Part shown: piece by piece, positions 7,981 to 16,133 of the stretch
Layout: each line of letters opens with the position of its first letter
Numbering within the stretch: position 1 is the stretch's first letter
From: Candidatus Marinarcus aquaticus
Lineage (GTDB): Bacteria; Campylobacterota; Campylobacteria; Campylobacterales; Arcobacteraceae
NCBI RefSeq assembly: GCF_004116335.1
Contig: NZ_PDKN01000004.1
Location: 124,001 to 188,000 of the forward strand
Direction of reading: 5' to 3'
Length of the DNA: 64,000 bases
Made by a program: the position numbers and the translations under genes
Notes under the pieces: generated by a model
The model's database searches: none
Told to the model about the DNA's origin: nothing
Seen by the model: the letters and a program-made list of their open reading frames with translations, nothing else

Positions 7981-9714
7981 TTATGCAGCGTGATTGAGCC
8001 AATACACAATCAGATGACTTAAGCCCAATAAAATCGCCAGACTTTGCCAAAACAACACAGGGTCTTTTTGCATGATTGCAGGCTTACGATGATGAATCAA
8101 ATTTTTATTGGGTTTTTCCAAATCATGCATAAACTCTGAGAGCAAACCATAACGATTGTGTACATTAATACTTAAGGCCTTTTTTAATGCCTCTTCAAAC
8201 CATTGCGGTACTTTGATGTTTTTATAAATTAAAGGTTGATATTTCAATCTGTTTTGTGCTGATTTGGTTGTTGATTTAGCTACATTGGTGCCATAAGGAA
8301 AATCACCACTCAACATTTGATAAATGATAACAGCCAATGAAAAGATGTCCGATTTGGCCGTTCCCTCCTCTTCTAAAAAGTACTCTGGTGCTGAATACAA
8401 AACTGTTCCTTGCAGATGATGTTGCGTATTAAAACTGTCAATTTCAAGGATCCCTTCTACTTTGGTTGAACCAAAATCAAGGAGAGTAACCACTCCATCT
8501 TTATTGATTAAAATATTTTCAGGTCTCAAATCTTGATGCACCATTTCTAGCGAATGAAATGCTTGTAAACCTTTGGCAATTTGTCTCACAATCCCTCTTA
8601 CTTCTTGCAATGTAGGGTTAGGGTTATCTCGCATCCATTGAGTCAAGGTTTCCCCTTTTATATGGTGTGTTAAAATATAAAGATAGTTTTTAGGTCGATC
8701 AATTTCACACGCTTTGAGAACATGTTTATTATCAATTCGTTTGGCAATCCAATCTTCAAGCAGAAAACTCTCTAAATATGCCATGTCATCTCTTCTGGTA
8801 TGCGCAGGTGTTTTAAGCACCATTTTCTCTGCAGAATGGATCTCTTTAACCAAATAGACATGACTTCGACTGTTGGTGTGTAAAACACTTAAAACTTCAA
8901 AGCCATCAAACAAGTCTCCTTCATTTAAAAATTCAGGTATGGGTTTTTCATAAATCTCATTTTGAATCTCATTGGCCTCTTTCTTGGGCAAATTATCAAC
9001 TCTTAATATTTGCAAAGTAAGGTTATCATCACTGCCATTTTGCATCGCTTTATGAATTATCTCTTTTGCAATGTCATTGAAGTCATCCTGAGAAGCTTGT
9101 AACATATCAATGAGACCATTCAGTTCTATAAACTCATAGACCCCATCGGTCATAAGTAAAAAAACATCTCCTTTTTCCAAAGAAAAAGCTTCATAATCGC
9201 TGTGAATAACCGAATCAATCCCCATGGCTCTGGCCAAATAACTTTTATCTTTGCTGATCCATGTTCGATGGTCTGTGGTTAACTGCTCTAAACTGTTTCC
9301 TCTTAATCTATAAATACGAATATCCCCAACATGAAAAAGGTGTGCAGTGGTTGATTTTAAAACCAAACCAGTGAACGTACATACAAATCCACTGTCTTTT
9401 TCATAATGGTATTGGTTCTCTCTGTTTTTTGCATACAACCATGAATTGGTTGCATGCATCACTTTCATCACAGAATTTTTCACACTCCACGCTTCACTGG
9501 TGCAATAATAATCCTCCAAAAAAGATTGAACACTCACTTGGCTGGCTTCTTGGCTGACAGAGCTGCTGCTGATCCCATCTGCCATACAAAGAGCAATTCC
9601 TTTGGTCGTAAGAAAAGGCTCTTTAGGAATAAAAATATCACAAAAGTCTTGATTGATATTTTTAACCCCTTTGTTGGAATACGCTGCATATGTAATTTGT
9701 AAACTGCTTTGCAT
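7981..9714 (-). CDS. PP2C phosphatase / Ser-Thr protein kinase fusion with C-terminal membrane anchor
   Basis: 577 residues. Residues 1-240 are a PP2C (PPM) phosphatase with metal-binding NQD, MADGIS, LMTDGVYEF and SDDNLTL. Residues about 265-530 are a Hanks-type kinase: VLK lysine, HQDLRPEN with catalytic D395, DFG at D413, and YSAPE. Residues about 553-573 are one hydrophobic helix close to the C-terminus, so both domains face the cytosol. The two opposed activities in one chain suggest a switch on nitrite uptake or reduction; the target is unknown. From general knowledge, such fusions recur in nitrate/nitrite assimilation clusters. It lies between the nirC-like channel and nirB. ATG 9714 has AGAGG upstream. 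Two hairpins in the leader may lower its expression relative to the channel gene. Confidence 0.88.
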   Translation of the reverse strand: MQSSLQITYAAYSNKGVKNINQDFCDIFIPKEPFLTTKGIALCMADGISSSSVSQEASQVSVQSFLEDYYCTSEAWSVKNSVMKVMHATNSWLYAKNRENQYHYEKDSGFVCTFTGLVLKSTTAHLFHVGDIRIYRLRGNSLEQLTTDHRTWISKDKSYLARAMGIDSVIHSDYEAFSLEKGDVFLLMTDGVYEFIELNGLIDMLQASQDDFNDIAKEIIHKAMQNGSDDNLTLQILRVDNLPKKEANEIQNEIYEKPIPEFLNEGDLFDGFEVLSVLHTNSRSHVYLVKEIHSAEKMVLKTPAHTRRDDMAYLESFLLEDWIAKRIDNKHVLKACEIDRPKNYLYILTHHIKGETLTQWMRDNPNPTLQEVRGIVRQIAKGLQAFHSLEMVHQDLRPENILINKDGVVTLLDFGSTKVEGILEIDSFNTQHHLQGTVLYSAPEYFLEEEGTAKSDIFSLAVIIYQMLSGDFPYGTNVAKSTTKSAQNRLKYQPLIYKNIKVPQWFEEALKKALSINVHNRYGLLSEFMHDLEKPNKNLIHHRKPAIMQKDPVLFWQSLAILLGLSHLIVYWLNHAA

Positions 9715-9744
9715 GATTGTTTAATACCTCTGTTTTTTACATGA

Positions 9745-9769
9745 ATAAAACATTCAAATAATGTTTTAT
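9745..9769. other. Second hairpin in the channel-kinase gap
   Basis: ATAAAACATT pairs perfectly with AATGTTTTAT across a 5-base loop. It follows the terminator-like hairpin of the channel gene in the minus-strand direction. It could protect an mRNA end or attenuate read-through into the kinase gene; function is inferred from position only. Confidence 0.4.
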
Positions 9770-9775
9770 CCCTAT

Positions 9776-9805
9776 AAAAAGAGAGCATGGAAATACTCTC
9801 TTTTT
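9776..9805 (-). terminator. Intrinsic terminator after the nirC-like gene
   Basis: Perfect 10-bp stem AAAAAGAGAG / CTCTCTTTTT with a 10-base loop, directly after the nirC stop on the minus strand. Because nirB and nirD need transcripts too, this is probably partial, or the kinase-nirBD part has its own promoter. Confidence 0.65.
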
Positions 9806-9807
9806 AT

Positions 9808-10656
9808 TTATGCTACTTTTTGTGCACCTGAACTCTTAACTGCTTTTTTCAAAACTCTTTTTCCTCCTGTTTTCACATGAGTATAATAAATCATCAAACC
9901 AACAAAAAAGAGACCTCCAACCATATTACCAAGTGCTACAGGCAATTCATTCCATAAAATATAATCTGAGATGGTAAAATCTCCACCCATGATAAGCGAG
10001 AAAGGAAATAAAAACATATTTACAATTGAGTGTTCAAACCCCATAAAAAAGAAGAGCATGATTGGCATCCACATAGCAAGCCATTTCCCAGATACAGAAG
10101 TGGAAATCATTGCACCAACAACTCCCATAGAGACCATCCAGTTACACAACATCCCTCGAATAAACACGGTAATCCATCCATCAACTCCATATGAGGCATA
10201 TCCCAGTGTTCTTGCTTCACCGATACTGGCAACTTTTATAGCAATGGCACCTCCATCGGTATTAAAACCAAAGGTAAAGACATATGCCATCATTACTGCT
10301 ACAGTAAAGGCACCACCAAAATTACCCAATGCGACCAATCCCCAATTTCTTAAGATTTGTCCAAAGGTGACTCCCGGTCTTTTATCAATCCATGCCAAAG
10401 GCACAAGAGTAAACACACCTGTTAAAAGGTCAAATTTCATTAAATACAACATAATAAAACCAACAGGGAACAGACACGCTCCTAAAATAGGTGATCCTGA
10501 CTTCATTGCAACGGTGATTGCAAAAACTGCAGCCAATGCTAAAATTGCACCGGCCATATAAGCTCTGATTAATGTGTCTTTTGTCGACATAAATACCTTT
10601 TGTTCACCAGCATCAACCATTTTCGTGGCAAACTCATTGGGTTCAATATAAGCCAT
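9808..10656 (-). CDS. nirC: Formate/nitrite channel family protein, probably nitrite uptake (NirC)
   Basis: 282 residues with about six membrane helices, as in the FocA/NirC pentameric channels. Family marks include LVPLAWIDKRP, NWGLVALGNFGGA (amphipathic interruption), MLCNWMVSMG and FEHSIVNMFLFP, whose histidine is the conserved central-pore residue. It moves small monovalent anions across the inner membrane. Formate is possible, but the neighbours nirB and nirD make nitrite the better guess. The ATG at 10656 follows AAAAAGGAGCTTTT, a strong site. It is the first gene of the nir operon and is divergent from the sensor kinase gene with only 67 bp between them, which suggests shared control. 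Confidence 0.85.
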   Translation of the reverse strand: MAYIEPNEFATKMVDAGEQKVFMSTKDTLIRAYMAGAILALAAVFAITVAMKSGSPILGACLFPVGFIMLYLMKFDLLTGVFTLVPLAWIDKRPGVTFGQILRNWGLVALGNFGGAFTVAVMMAYVFTFGFNTDGGAIAIKVASIGEARTLGYASYGVDGWITVFIRGMLCNWMVSMGVVGAMISTSVSGKWLAMWMPIMLFFFMGFEHSIVNMFLFPFSLIMGGDFTISDYILWNELPVALGNMVGGLFFVGLMIYYTHVKTGGKRVLKKAVKSSGAQKVA

Positions 10657-10723
10657 AAAAGCTCCTTTTTCTTTTTTATTTCACAGCATTGAAACTGTGT
10701 TTTCATGAATTCATTGTAAAGGA

Positions 10724-12364
10724 TTGAGTAAGGAAAAAGTAAGGAAAAACAAATTTGTTTGTATATTTTTTATACAAAATTTAAAATACGATGCGTTCAG
10801 AACATTTTATAATAGAATCATAGGAGTTCATATCAAAAAATCAATCATCACAATGTTTACCCTCTTTTTATTATTGTTATTCATCTTAATTGGGACAACC
10901 ATTAAAGATTCTTATAAAGTACAAGAGAACTTGTTGTATGAAAACTTAAAGAATAAAGCCGTGACAATTTTTAATCTCATTGTAGACATGCGTCATTGGA
11001 ATGCGCAATATGATGGCGTATATATAAAATCTGAAGAGTTAGAACCCAATCCATACTTAAACCCAAATTTTATCTTATCGCAAAAAGGAGAGAGACTGGT
11101 TTGGGTCAATCCTGCATTTATGACACGCCAAATCTCAGAGATTGCGAGTAAACGAGCTGGTTTTCGATTAAAAATCACCAGTAATAAGCTCATCAATAAA
11201 AACAATGCCCCCGATGAATATGAAAAAAAGATGCTCGACAGATTTGATAAAACCCCTGATGTTCCATACTACTGGACCATTGAAAAAGATGTCTTTAAAT
11301 TTATGGGAGCTTTAAAAACAGAACCTGACTGTTTAAAGTGTCATGCACATCAAGGGTATAAAATAGGCGATGTACGAGGAGCCATCAGCATCTATTTTGA
11401 TACCTCCGATGAGCTTGAACAACTCACTACATTGCAAAAAGACAAAGAACAGACCATTATTTTTCTTATATTGGCCACCATTGGTACCATCATCACTTTT
11501 GTCATTTATCAACGTTTAAAAGCAAAAGATGAACAAGAGATTTCAAACTTAAATCATACCTTAGAACTGAAAGTCAAAGAGTTGGATGATTTTAATAAAA
11601 CCTTACATAATAAAGTTCAAGAAGAGGTGGGCAAACAACGAGAAAAAGAGAAGTTATTGATTCAACAATCCAAGCTTGCGGCTTTGGGTGAGATGATAGG
11701 CAATGTGGCACACCAATGGCGACAACCTATCAGTGCAGTCAGTGCTATTATGATGAATATCAAGTGGACAGCAATGGATCAAGGATTGAATACAACATTT
11801 TTAGAAGAACGTATTCAAGAGGCCAATGAACAACTCAAATATATGTCTCAAACCATTGATGATTTTAGAAACTTTTTTAAACCCAACAAAGAGAAAAGCT
11901 ATTTTGACCTTAAAAAAGAGTGTCGTAATGCAATTAAGATTTTAAATGCCACCTTACAACATCACAACATTAATTTACAGCTGTTCTCTTCTAAAGATAT
12001 GATTGCTTACGGTTATGCCAACGAGTTTTCACAAGTCGTTTTAAATATAATCTCTAACGCAAAAGATGTGTTACTGGAGAGAAAAATCCAAAAACCACGT
12101 ATTGAAATACATATTTATAAAGATGAACACTCTGTTCATTGTGAAATCAATGATAATGCAGGTGGTATTTCACTTGAATACATTGATCGAATCTTTGAAC
12201 CCTATTTTACCACCAAAGAGCTCAATGGAACAGGCATTGGTCTATACATTGCAAAAGAGATTATTCATAAACACATGAAAGGTACACTCAAAGTTAAAAA
12301 CAGTGATAAAGGTGCTGTATTTATTATATCTGTACCAAAAGGAGACTCCTTGTGCAACCATTGA
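10724..12364 (+). CDS. Sensor histidine kinase with periplasmic CxxCH heme-type domain
   Basis: Up to 546 residues. After a TM helix (about 44-62) comes a periplasmic DUF3365/Tll0287-like sensor with CLKCH (C203, C206, H207), a second TM (about 243-262), a coiled coil, and a histidine kinase core: H-box AALGEMIGNVAHQWRQP with H330, N-box NEFSQVVLNIISNAKD, G boxes EINDNAGGI and GTGIGLYIA. The start is uncertain. The frame opens at TTG 10724 with a poor site, AGGAG at 10822-10826 has no normal start codon at the right distance, and ATG 10853 begins at the TM helix. It overlaps the response regulator by 13 bases. Divergent from nirC, it may report nitrite, NO or redox state; that is inference. 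Confidence 0.85.
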   Translation: MSKEKVRKNKFVCIFFIQNLKYDAFRTFYNRIIGVHIKKSIITMFTLFLLLLFILIGTTIKDSYKVQENLLYENLKNKAVTIFNLIVDMRHWNAQYDGVYIKSEELEPNPYLNPNFILSQKGERLVWVNPAFMTRQISEIASKRAGFRLKITSNKLINKNNAPDEYEKKMLDRFDKTPDVPYYWTIEKDVFKFMGALKTEPDCLKCHAHQGYKIGDVRGAISIYFDTSDELEQLTTLQKDKEQTIIFLILATIGTIITFVIYQRLKAKDEQEISNLNHTLELKVKELDDFNKTLHNKVQEEVGKQREKEKLLIQQSKLAALGEMIGNVAHQWRQPISAVSAIMMNIKWTAMDQGLNTTFLEERIQEANEQLKYMSQTIDDFRNFFKPNKEKSYFDLKKECRNAIKILNATLQHHNINLQLFSSKDMIAYGYANEFSQVVLNIISNAKDVLLERKIQKPRIEIHIYKDEHSVHCEINDNAGGISLEYIDRIFEPYFTTKELNGTGIGLYIAKEIIHKHMKGTLKVKNSDKGAVFIISVPKGDSLCNH

Positions 12365-13029
12365 TTTCCTTAAAATCAAAAACCATTTTATTGGTTGAAG
12401 ATGAACACATCATACGCAATAATATTGCTTCCATGTTAAAATTCTTTTTTAAAGATGTCTACACTGCATCCAATGGCTTAGAGGGATTAGAACAGTATGA
12501 AAATCATCTGCCTGATATCATCATCACTGATTTAAAAATGCCCTATATGGATGGATTTGAATTTATTACACAACTGCAAGCACGTTTATGTCAATCCTAT
12601 TTGATTATTGTTTCTGCTCATACGGACACAGATTTATTAATTGATGCCATCCATAAAGGAGTGGATCGATATATCATTAAACCCGTTACAGAAGAGGATT
12701 TATTGGGCAGCTTTAATGCTTTTTTAAAAAAAACGGAACACACCTCAACGCAAATTCAACTGGATGAACATATCTTCATTGATTTTGAAAAGAATTCCGT
12801 AACGGCATATAACAAATCCTTTCATTTAAATAAAAAAGAGTTTGCTTTATTAAAACTGTTGTGTTCCAATATAAATAAAACATTTACTTATGAAGAGATA
12901 GAGTACCAAGTATGGGGAGAGTACTCTATGAGCCTTTCAGCCCTAAGAAGTGTTGTAAGAGATTTAAGAAAAAAACTGGGACAAAACTATATTATCAATA
13001 TTCACAGAACAGGTTATCGATTCAAATAA
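12352..13029 (+). CDS. OmpR-family response regulator
   Basis: 225 residues: receiver domain (about 8-125) with the acidic pair in VEDEH, phospho-acceptor D60 in IITDLKMPYMDG, and the conserved lysine in IIKPVTEEDL, followed by a winged-helix DNA-binding domain (about 135-225) with LRSVVRDLRKKLG and the terminal NIHRTGYRFK. It is the cognate partner of the overlapping kinase gene. The start is GTG 12352 behind AAAAGGAGACTCCTT; no ATG is available near. The likely targets are nearby, the divergent nirC promoter being the obvious one, but no clear direct repeat was found in the 67-bp gap. Confidence 0.9.
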   Translation: MQPLISLKSKTILLVEDEHIIRNNIASMLKFFFKDVYTASNGLEGLEQYENHLPDIIITDLKMPYMDGFEFITQLQARLCQSYLIIVSAHTDTDLLIDAIHKGVDRYIIKPVTEEDLLGSFNAFLKKTEHTSTQIQLDEHIFIDFEKNSVTAYNKSFHLNKKEFALLKLLCSNINKTFTYEEIEYQVWGEYSMSLSALRSVVRDLRKKLGQNYIINIHRTGYRFK

Positions 13030-13120
13030 CCTCATTGTTTTAAACATACTAACTGCTTGTAATCCATTTTAATTGGTACAAACAATTCTTGAAAATTTAT
13101 TGTCTTTTAAGTCACCTTTA

Positions 13121-13144
13121 TATACTATATAGGGGTATACTATA
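13121..13144. promoter_or_regulatory. CsoR/RcnR-type operator before the repressor gene
   Basis: A G-tract flanked by inverted AT arms: TATACTATAT, then AGGGG, then TATACTATA. This is the usual shape of CsoR/RcnR/FrmR operators. It sits 14 bp before the repressor ATG, fitting autoregulation. A near copy stands at 21042. Confidence 0.7.
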
Positions 13145-13157
13145 ATAAGGAACAGAT

Positions 13158-13457
13158 ATGGCATATTGTTGTGAAGTAGAGCGAAAAAAATTGCAAAATC
13201 GTATCAATCGAATTGCAGGACAAGTGAACTCTTTAAAAAGTAAGTTCAATGATGAACAGTTTCATTTAGACAGTGACCCGTATGAAACCATACGACAACT
13301 CACCGCTATAAAAGGAGCCGTCAGTGGTATGATTACTTCATATGTGGAGCACTATGCAAAAGGACACATGATTGATAAAATTAAAAATAGCAACTCTGCT
13401 GATGCAGAAGCACAAATAGATAATTTATTAGAAATTATAAAAGTATTTGGAAAATAA
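13158..13457 (+). CDS. CsoR/RcnR-family metal-responsive repressor
   Basis: 99 residues, all-alpha DUF156 fold: KLQNRINRIAGQV (helix 1) and QLTAIKGAVSGMI (helix 2) are the family core. Proteins of this type hold DNA until metal or another ligand binds. The ligand set differs from the classic ones. The Cys that starts helix 2 in CsoR and RcnR is P41 here, the RcnR His60 position is Y66, while H65, H70 and an N-terminal CC pair (C4, C5) are available. Pairing with a DmeF-like exporter suggests a DmeR-like Co/Ni sensor, but Cu or Zn cannot be excluded because a matching operator also precedes the Cu/Zn permease. ATG 13158 follows AAGGAACAGAT. Confidence 0.8.
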   Translation: MAYCCEVERKKLQNRINRIAGQVNSLKSKFNDEQFHLDSDPYETIRQLTAIKGAVSGMITSYVEHYAKGHMIDKIKNSNSADAEAQIDNLLEIIKVFGK

Positions 13458-13470
13458 AAGGTATGTAAGT

Positions 13471-14406
13471 ATGCAACACTGTAAATTTGGTCTTAATGAC
13501 CACCAACCCTATTTAAAAGAAGATGACCACCACCATCATCACGACCATGAACATGGACACACTCACGACCACAGAGGAACAGACAAAAAGGTTTTAAAAT
13601 GGGCTTTGAGCATTACGCTCATTACCATGTTTTTAGAGTTTTTCTATGGCTTTTTATCCAACTCTTTGGCACTTGTTTCCGATGCAATTCATATGTTTAC
13701 ACACTCATTTGCGTTGATTATTTCACTCATCGCGATTGTCATTGCCAGTAAACAAGCCCCTTTAGAAAAAACCTTTGGATACTACCGTGCGGAAGTATTA
13801 GCAGCATTTATCAACGGAATTACCATTGTGCTTTCCATTGTTTGGATTGTTTATGAAGCAGTGGAGCGTTTCTTAAACCCTTCAGAAATCGATGTGAATA
13901 CAGCAATGATTGTTGCTATCATTGGATTGGTTGTCAATATTATTACGGGTGTGATTTTAATGCAAGGGGACAAACAAAACATTAACTTGCGTTCGGCGTT
14001 TATTCATATGTTAAGTGATGCGCTTTCATCGGTTGCAATTATCATTGGGTATATTGTTATTCATTTCACCTCTTGGTATTTTATCGATGTCATTTTAGCT
14101 GTAATGGTAGCACTTGTCATTGGACGTTGGGCCATTGATGTATTACGACACTCCATCAATACACTTATGGAGAGTTCTCCTATAGATTTAGAAGAGGTCA
14201 AAGCCTTTATTGAACGACACGAAGAGGTCATCGAATTGCACGATGTGCATATTTGGGAGATCACACAAGACATGTACAACATGACTGCCCATGTCAAAAT
14301 CAACGAACACTCTTTAGAAAACTATGAGCACCTCCTGCATAAAATCAATCATGAACTTAAAGAGAAGTACAAAATCGTACACACAACTTTTCAGTTTGAG
14401 TGGTAA
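13471..14406 (+). CDS. dmeF: CDF-family metal efflux transporter, DmeF-like (Co/Ni)
   Basis: 311 residues from ATG 13471 (AAAAGG nine bases upstream); an earlier TTG would overlap the repressor gene. A His/Asp-rich head (about 17-35) precedes six TM helices and a cytosolic ferredoxin-like tail with ELHDVHIWEI. Metal-site residues: TM2 has D71-A-I-H74-M-F-T-H78, that is HxxxH, and TM5 has H179xxxD183. Zn-type CDF proteins have HxxxD or DxxxD in TM2; HxxxH with a DmeR-type repressor upstream is the pattern I associate with DmeF Co/Ni exporters. It pumps metal from cytosol to periplasm against protons. The gene follows the repressor by 13 bp, so the two form one unit. The metal remains inferred. 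Confidence 0.75.
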   Translation: MQHCKFGLNDHQPYLKEDDHHHHHDHEHGHTHDHRGTDKKVLKWALSITLITMFLEFFYGFLSNSLALVSDAIHMFTHSFALIISLIAIVIASKQAPLEKTFGYYRAEVLAAFINGITIVLSIVWIVYEAVERFLNPSEIDVNTAMIVAIIGLVVNIITGVILMQGDKQNINLRSAFIHMLSDALSSVAIIIGYIVIHFTSWYFIDVILAVMVALVIGRWAIDVLRHSINTLMESSPIDLEEVKAFIERHEEVIELHDVHIWEITQDMYNMTAHVKINEHSLENYEHLLHKINHELKEKYKIVHTTFQFEW

Positions 14407-14416
14407 AAAGTTGTGT
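14381..14416. terminator. Inverted repeat over the dmeF stop
   Basis: ACACAACTTTT pairs perfectly with AAAAGTTGTGT across 14 bases that include the end of dmeF. It lies in the 21-bp gap to the convergent mntP gene. There is no clear T tract, so it may act mainly as a shared 3' end structure. Confidence 0.45.
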
Positions 14417-14427
14417 CTCCTTCAATC

Positions 14428-14970
14428 TTAGGTAAACAATAAGAGTTTAAATCCAATCATAATGAGAATGACGCCACCCATGACTTCAGACTTACTCTCT
14501 AATTTTTCACTCCCTTTCGTTCCTAAATAGACACCCAATATGCTGAAAAAGAACGTTACTATTCCTATAATGATAACACTTACAATTGGATTTAAACTAA
14601 AAAGATGTAACGTAAAACCTGCTGCCATTGCATCAATGCTGGTTGCAATAGCGAGCGTAAACAGTACTTTATTGGAAATAAGCAAAATCTCATCTTCTAC
14701 ATTTTCTCCAAAAGATTCGTAAATCATTTTTGCACCAATCAATAAAAGCAGGGTAAATCCAATGATTACATCATATCCGCCAATATATTGTTTTAAACCT
14801 ACTCCTCCCAAATAACCAATAAGAGGCATAATTGCTTGAAAAATACCAAAAAACAGTCCTGCTTTCAAAGCTAAAACTTTGATATCTTTTTTTTGTTTTA
14901 CTCCAAGTCCAATAGATACTGCAAAAGCATCCATGCTCAAAGCAACTGCTAATAATAAAACTTCAATCAT
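14428..14970 (-). CDS. mntP: Manganese efflux pump MntP
   Basis: 180 residues with six TM helices in two repeated halves, each with the family acidic motif: SMDAFAVS (D14) and SIDAMAAG (D113). MntP exports Mn2+ from the cytosol. It is the last gene of a five-gene minus-strand chain; its ATG overlaps the stop of the MFS gene before it (ATGA), so translation is coupled. The operon promoter lies behind a Fur-like box at 20934. This differs from the MntR or Mn-riboswitch control known in enterobacteria, and no leader long enough for such a riboswitch exists here. It would put Mn export under iron control, as a means of holding the Mn:Fe ratio. Confidence 0.9.
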   Translation of the reverse strand: MIEVLLLAVALSMDAFAVSIGLGVKQKKDIKVLALKAGLFFGIFQAIMPLIGYLGGVGLKQYIGGYDVIIGFTLLLLIGAKMIYESFGENVEDEILLISNKVLFTLAIATSIDAMAAGFTLHLFSLNPIVSVIIIGIVTFFFSILGVYLGTKGSEKLESKSEVMGGVILIMIGFKLLLFT

Positions 14971-16133
14971 CTCTCTTTCCCATCATATTTAAATGAAAAT
15001 ATTCCTAGTATAAAAAACAATATACTTACTAATATAAAAGGGGCAATTGGATCAATTTTATACACCACTGTACTCACCAATGGTCCAATAATCATTCCTA
15101 CTCCTTGTGCCGCACTGACTGTACCAGCAGATGCACCTTGCTCTTTTTTATCTACCAAGTTGACTGCTAAAGTTTGATATGCAGGGAAAAGCATCCCCAT
15201 ACCAAAGGCACCGATACAAAATCCAAAAGTTAATATAAGTTGAGAATCCATCATAAACACCACAATATATCCAATCATCCCAACAAATGCTCCATACTTT
15301 AAAAGTTTTGTTGCTTTGATACTACTTTTAGAGACTATTATTTGAGAAACTATAAAAGAGAATCCCACACAAGCCAGTACATACCCTGTCATCTCTGCTG
15401 CTTTTAACGAATCAAGTTCAAACTTATCGATGATATAAAATCCTAAACAAACCTGCGCCGTTACAATAGAAAACATCGTAATAAATGCAGCAAACATGGG
15501 TATCCGTAATCTTTCATCAAACACTTTTAAAACAGGTGTTTTTTCTGTTGTAACGGGTTTTTCATGAGGAAGTATCATATACAGTGCAACCGTTGCCAAT
15601 AATGGCAATATTGCAAAAGTATAAAGTGGAGCACTTAAACCAAAATTTGCAAGATAGCCTCCAATTGGGGGGCCTATAACCATCCCTATTCCACTGCTTG
15701 CAGCAAGTTTTGCAATATAACTGGTGCGTTTCTCTTTTTTAACATGATCAGCAATCAAAGCATTTGATACAGGAGTAATAGCAGAATAAAATGCCCCTAT
15801 TCCACCTCTTGTGAGAATCAATATAAAAAGTGAAACCACCGCTGCAGGAGGAGAGAGTAAAGCATTATCTATAAAAATTGCTAAGACTAAATAGGAGACG
15901 GCCACTCCTGCTACTGCTATTACTAAAATAGGTTTTCTGCCTATCACATCACTTTTTCTTCCCCAATATCTTGACAATACAACCCATAAAACCCCTGCAA
16001 TTGCTACGGTTAATCCAGCATGCCACTCTTGTAGGTGCAACTCTCTTATAATAGGACCAACAACAGCTAAAAAAGCCATCATTGCCGATATACATAAGAC
16101 ATTGACCACCATTAATATTTTTATCTCTTTCAT
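14967..16133 (-). CDS. MFS transporter, DHA1-like (exporter type)
   Basis: 388 residues, 12 predicted TM helices. The loop motif GRKSDVIGRKP after TM2 is the MFS signature A region, and TM5 contains GIGMVIGPPIGGYLA, motif C (G-x8-G-x3-GPxxGG), which marks proton-driven exporters. A second half-copy, GVGMIIGPLVS, occurs later. In an iron operon, a DHA1-type protein might export a siderophore or its desferri form, as EntS does; an unrelated drug exporter role is equally possible. Start ATG 16133 shares a base with the stop of the preceding MFS gene (TAATG), and its own end overlaps mntP, so it is locked in the operon. Confidence 0.75.
   Translation of the reverse strand: MKEIKILMVVNVLCISAMMAFLAVVGPIIRELHLQEWHAGLTVAIAGVLWVVLSRYWGRKSDVIGRKPILVIAVAGVAVSYLVLAIFIDNALLSPPAAVVSLFILILTRGGIGAFYSAITPVSNALIADHVKKEKRTSYIAKLAASSGIGMVIGPPIGGYLANFGLSAPLYTFAILPLLATVALYMILPHEKPVTTEKTPVLKVFDERLRIPMFAAFITMFSIVTAQVCLGFYIIDKFELDSLKAAEMTGYVLACVGFSFIVSQIIVSKSSIKATKLLKYGAFVGMIGYIVVFMMDSQLILTFGFCIGAFGMGMLFPAYQTLAVNLVDKKEQGASAGTVSAAQGVGMIIGPLVSTVVYKIDPIAPFILVSILFFILGIFSFKYDGKER

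Noticed and set aside
7943-8050. Upstream extension of nirB by 36 codons
   Set aside because: Overlaps the kinase gene end, resembles no NirB N-terminus, and ATG 7942 has AAGGAAG in the right place.
9971-10561. 196-codon plus-strand open frame
   Set aside because: Lies antisense inside the nirC-like gene, which has clear FNT family features; composition (Ile/Pro/Thr-rich) is that of a shadow frame.
14970-15100. Mn riboswitch (yybP-ykoY) before mntP
   Set aside because: mntP begins inside the stop of the preceding gene, so there is no leader to hold it.
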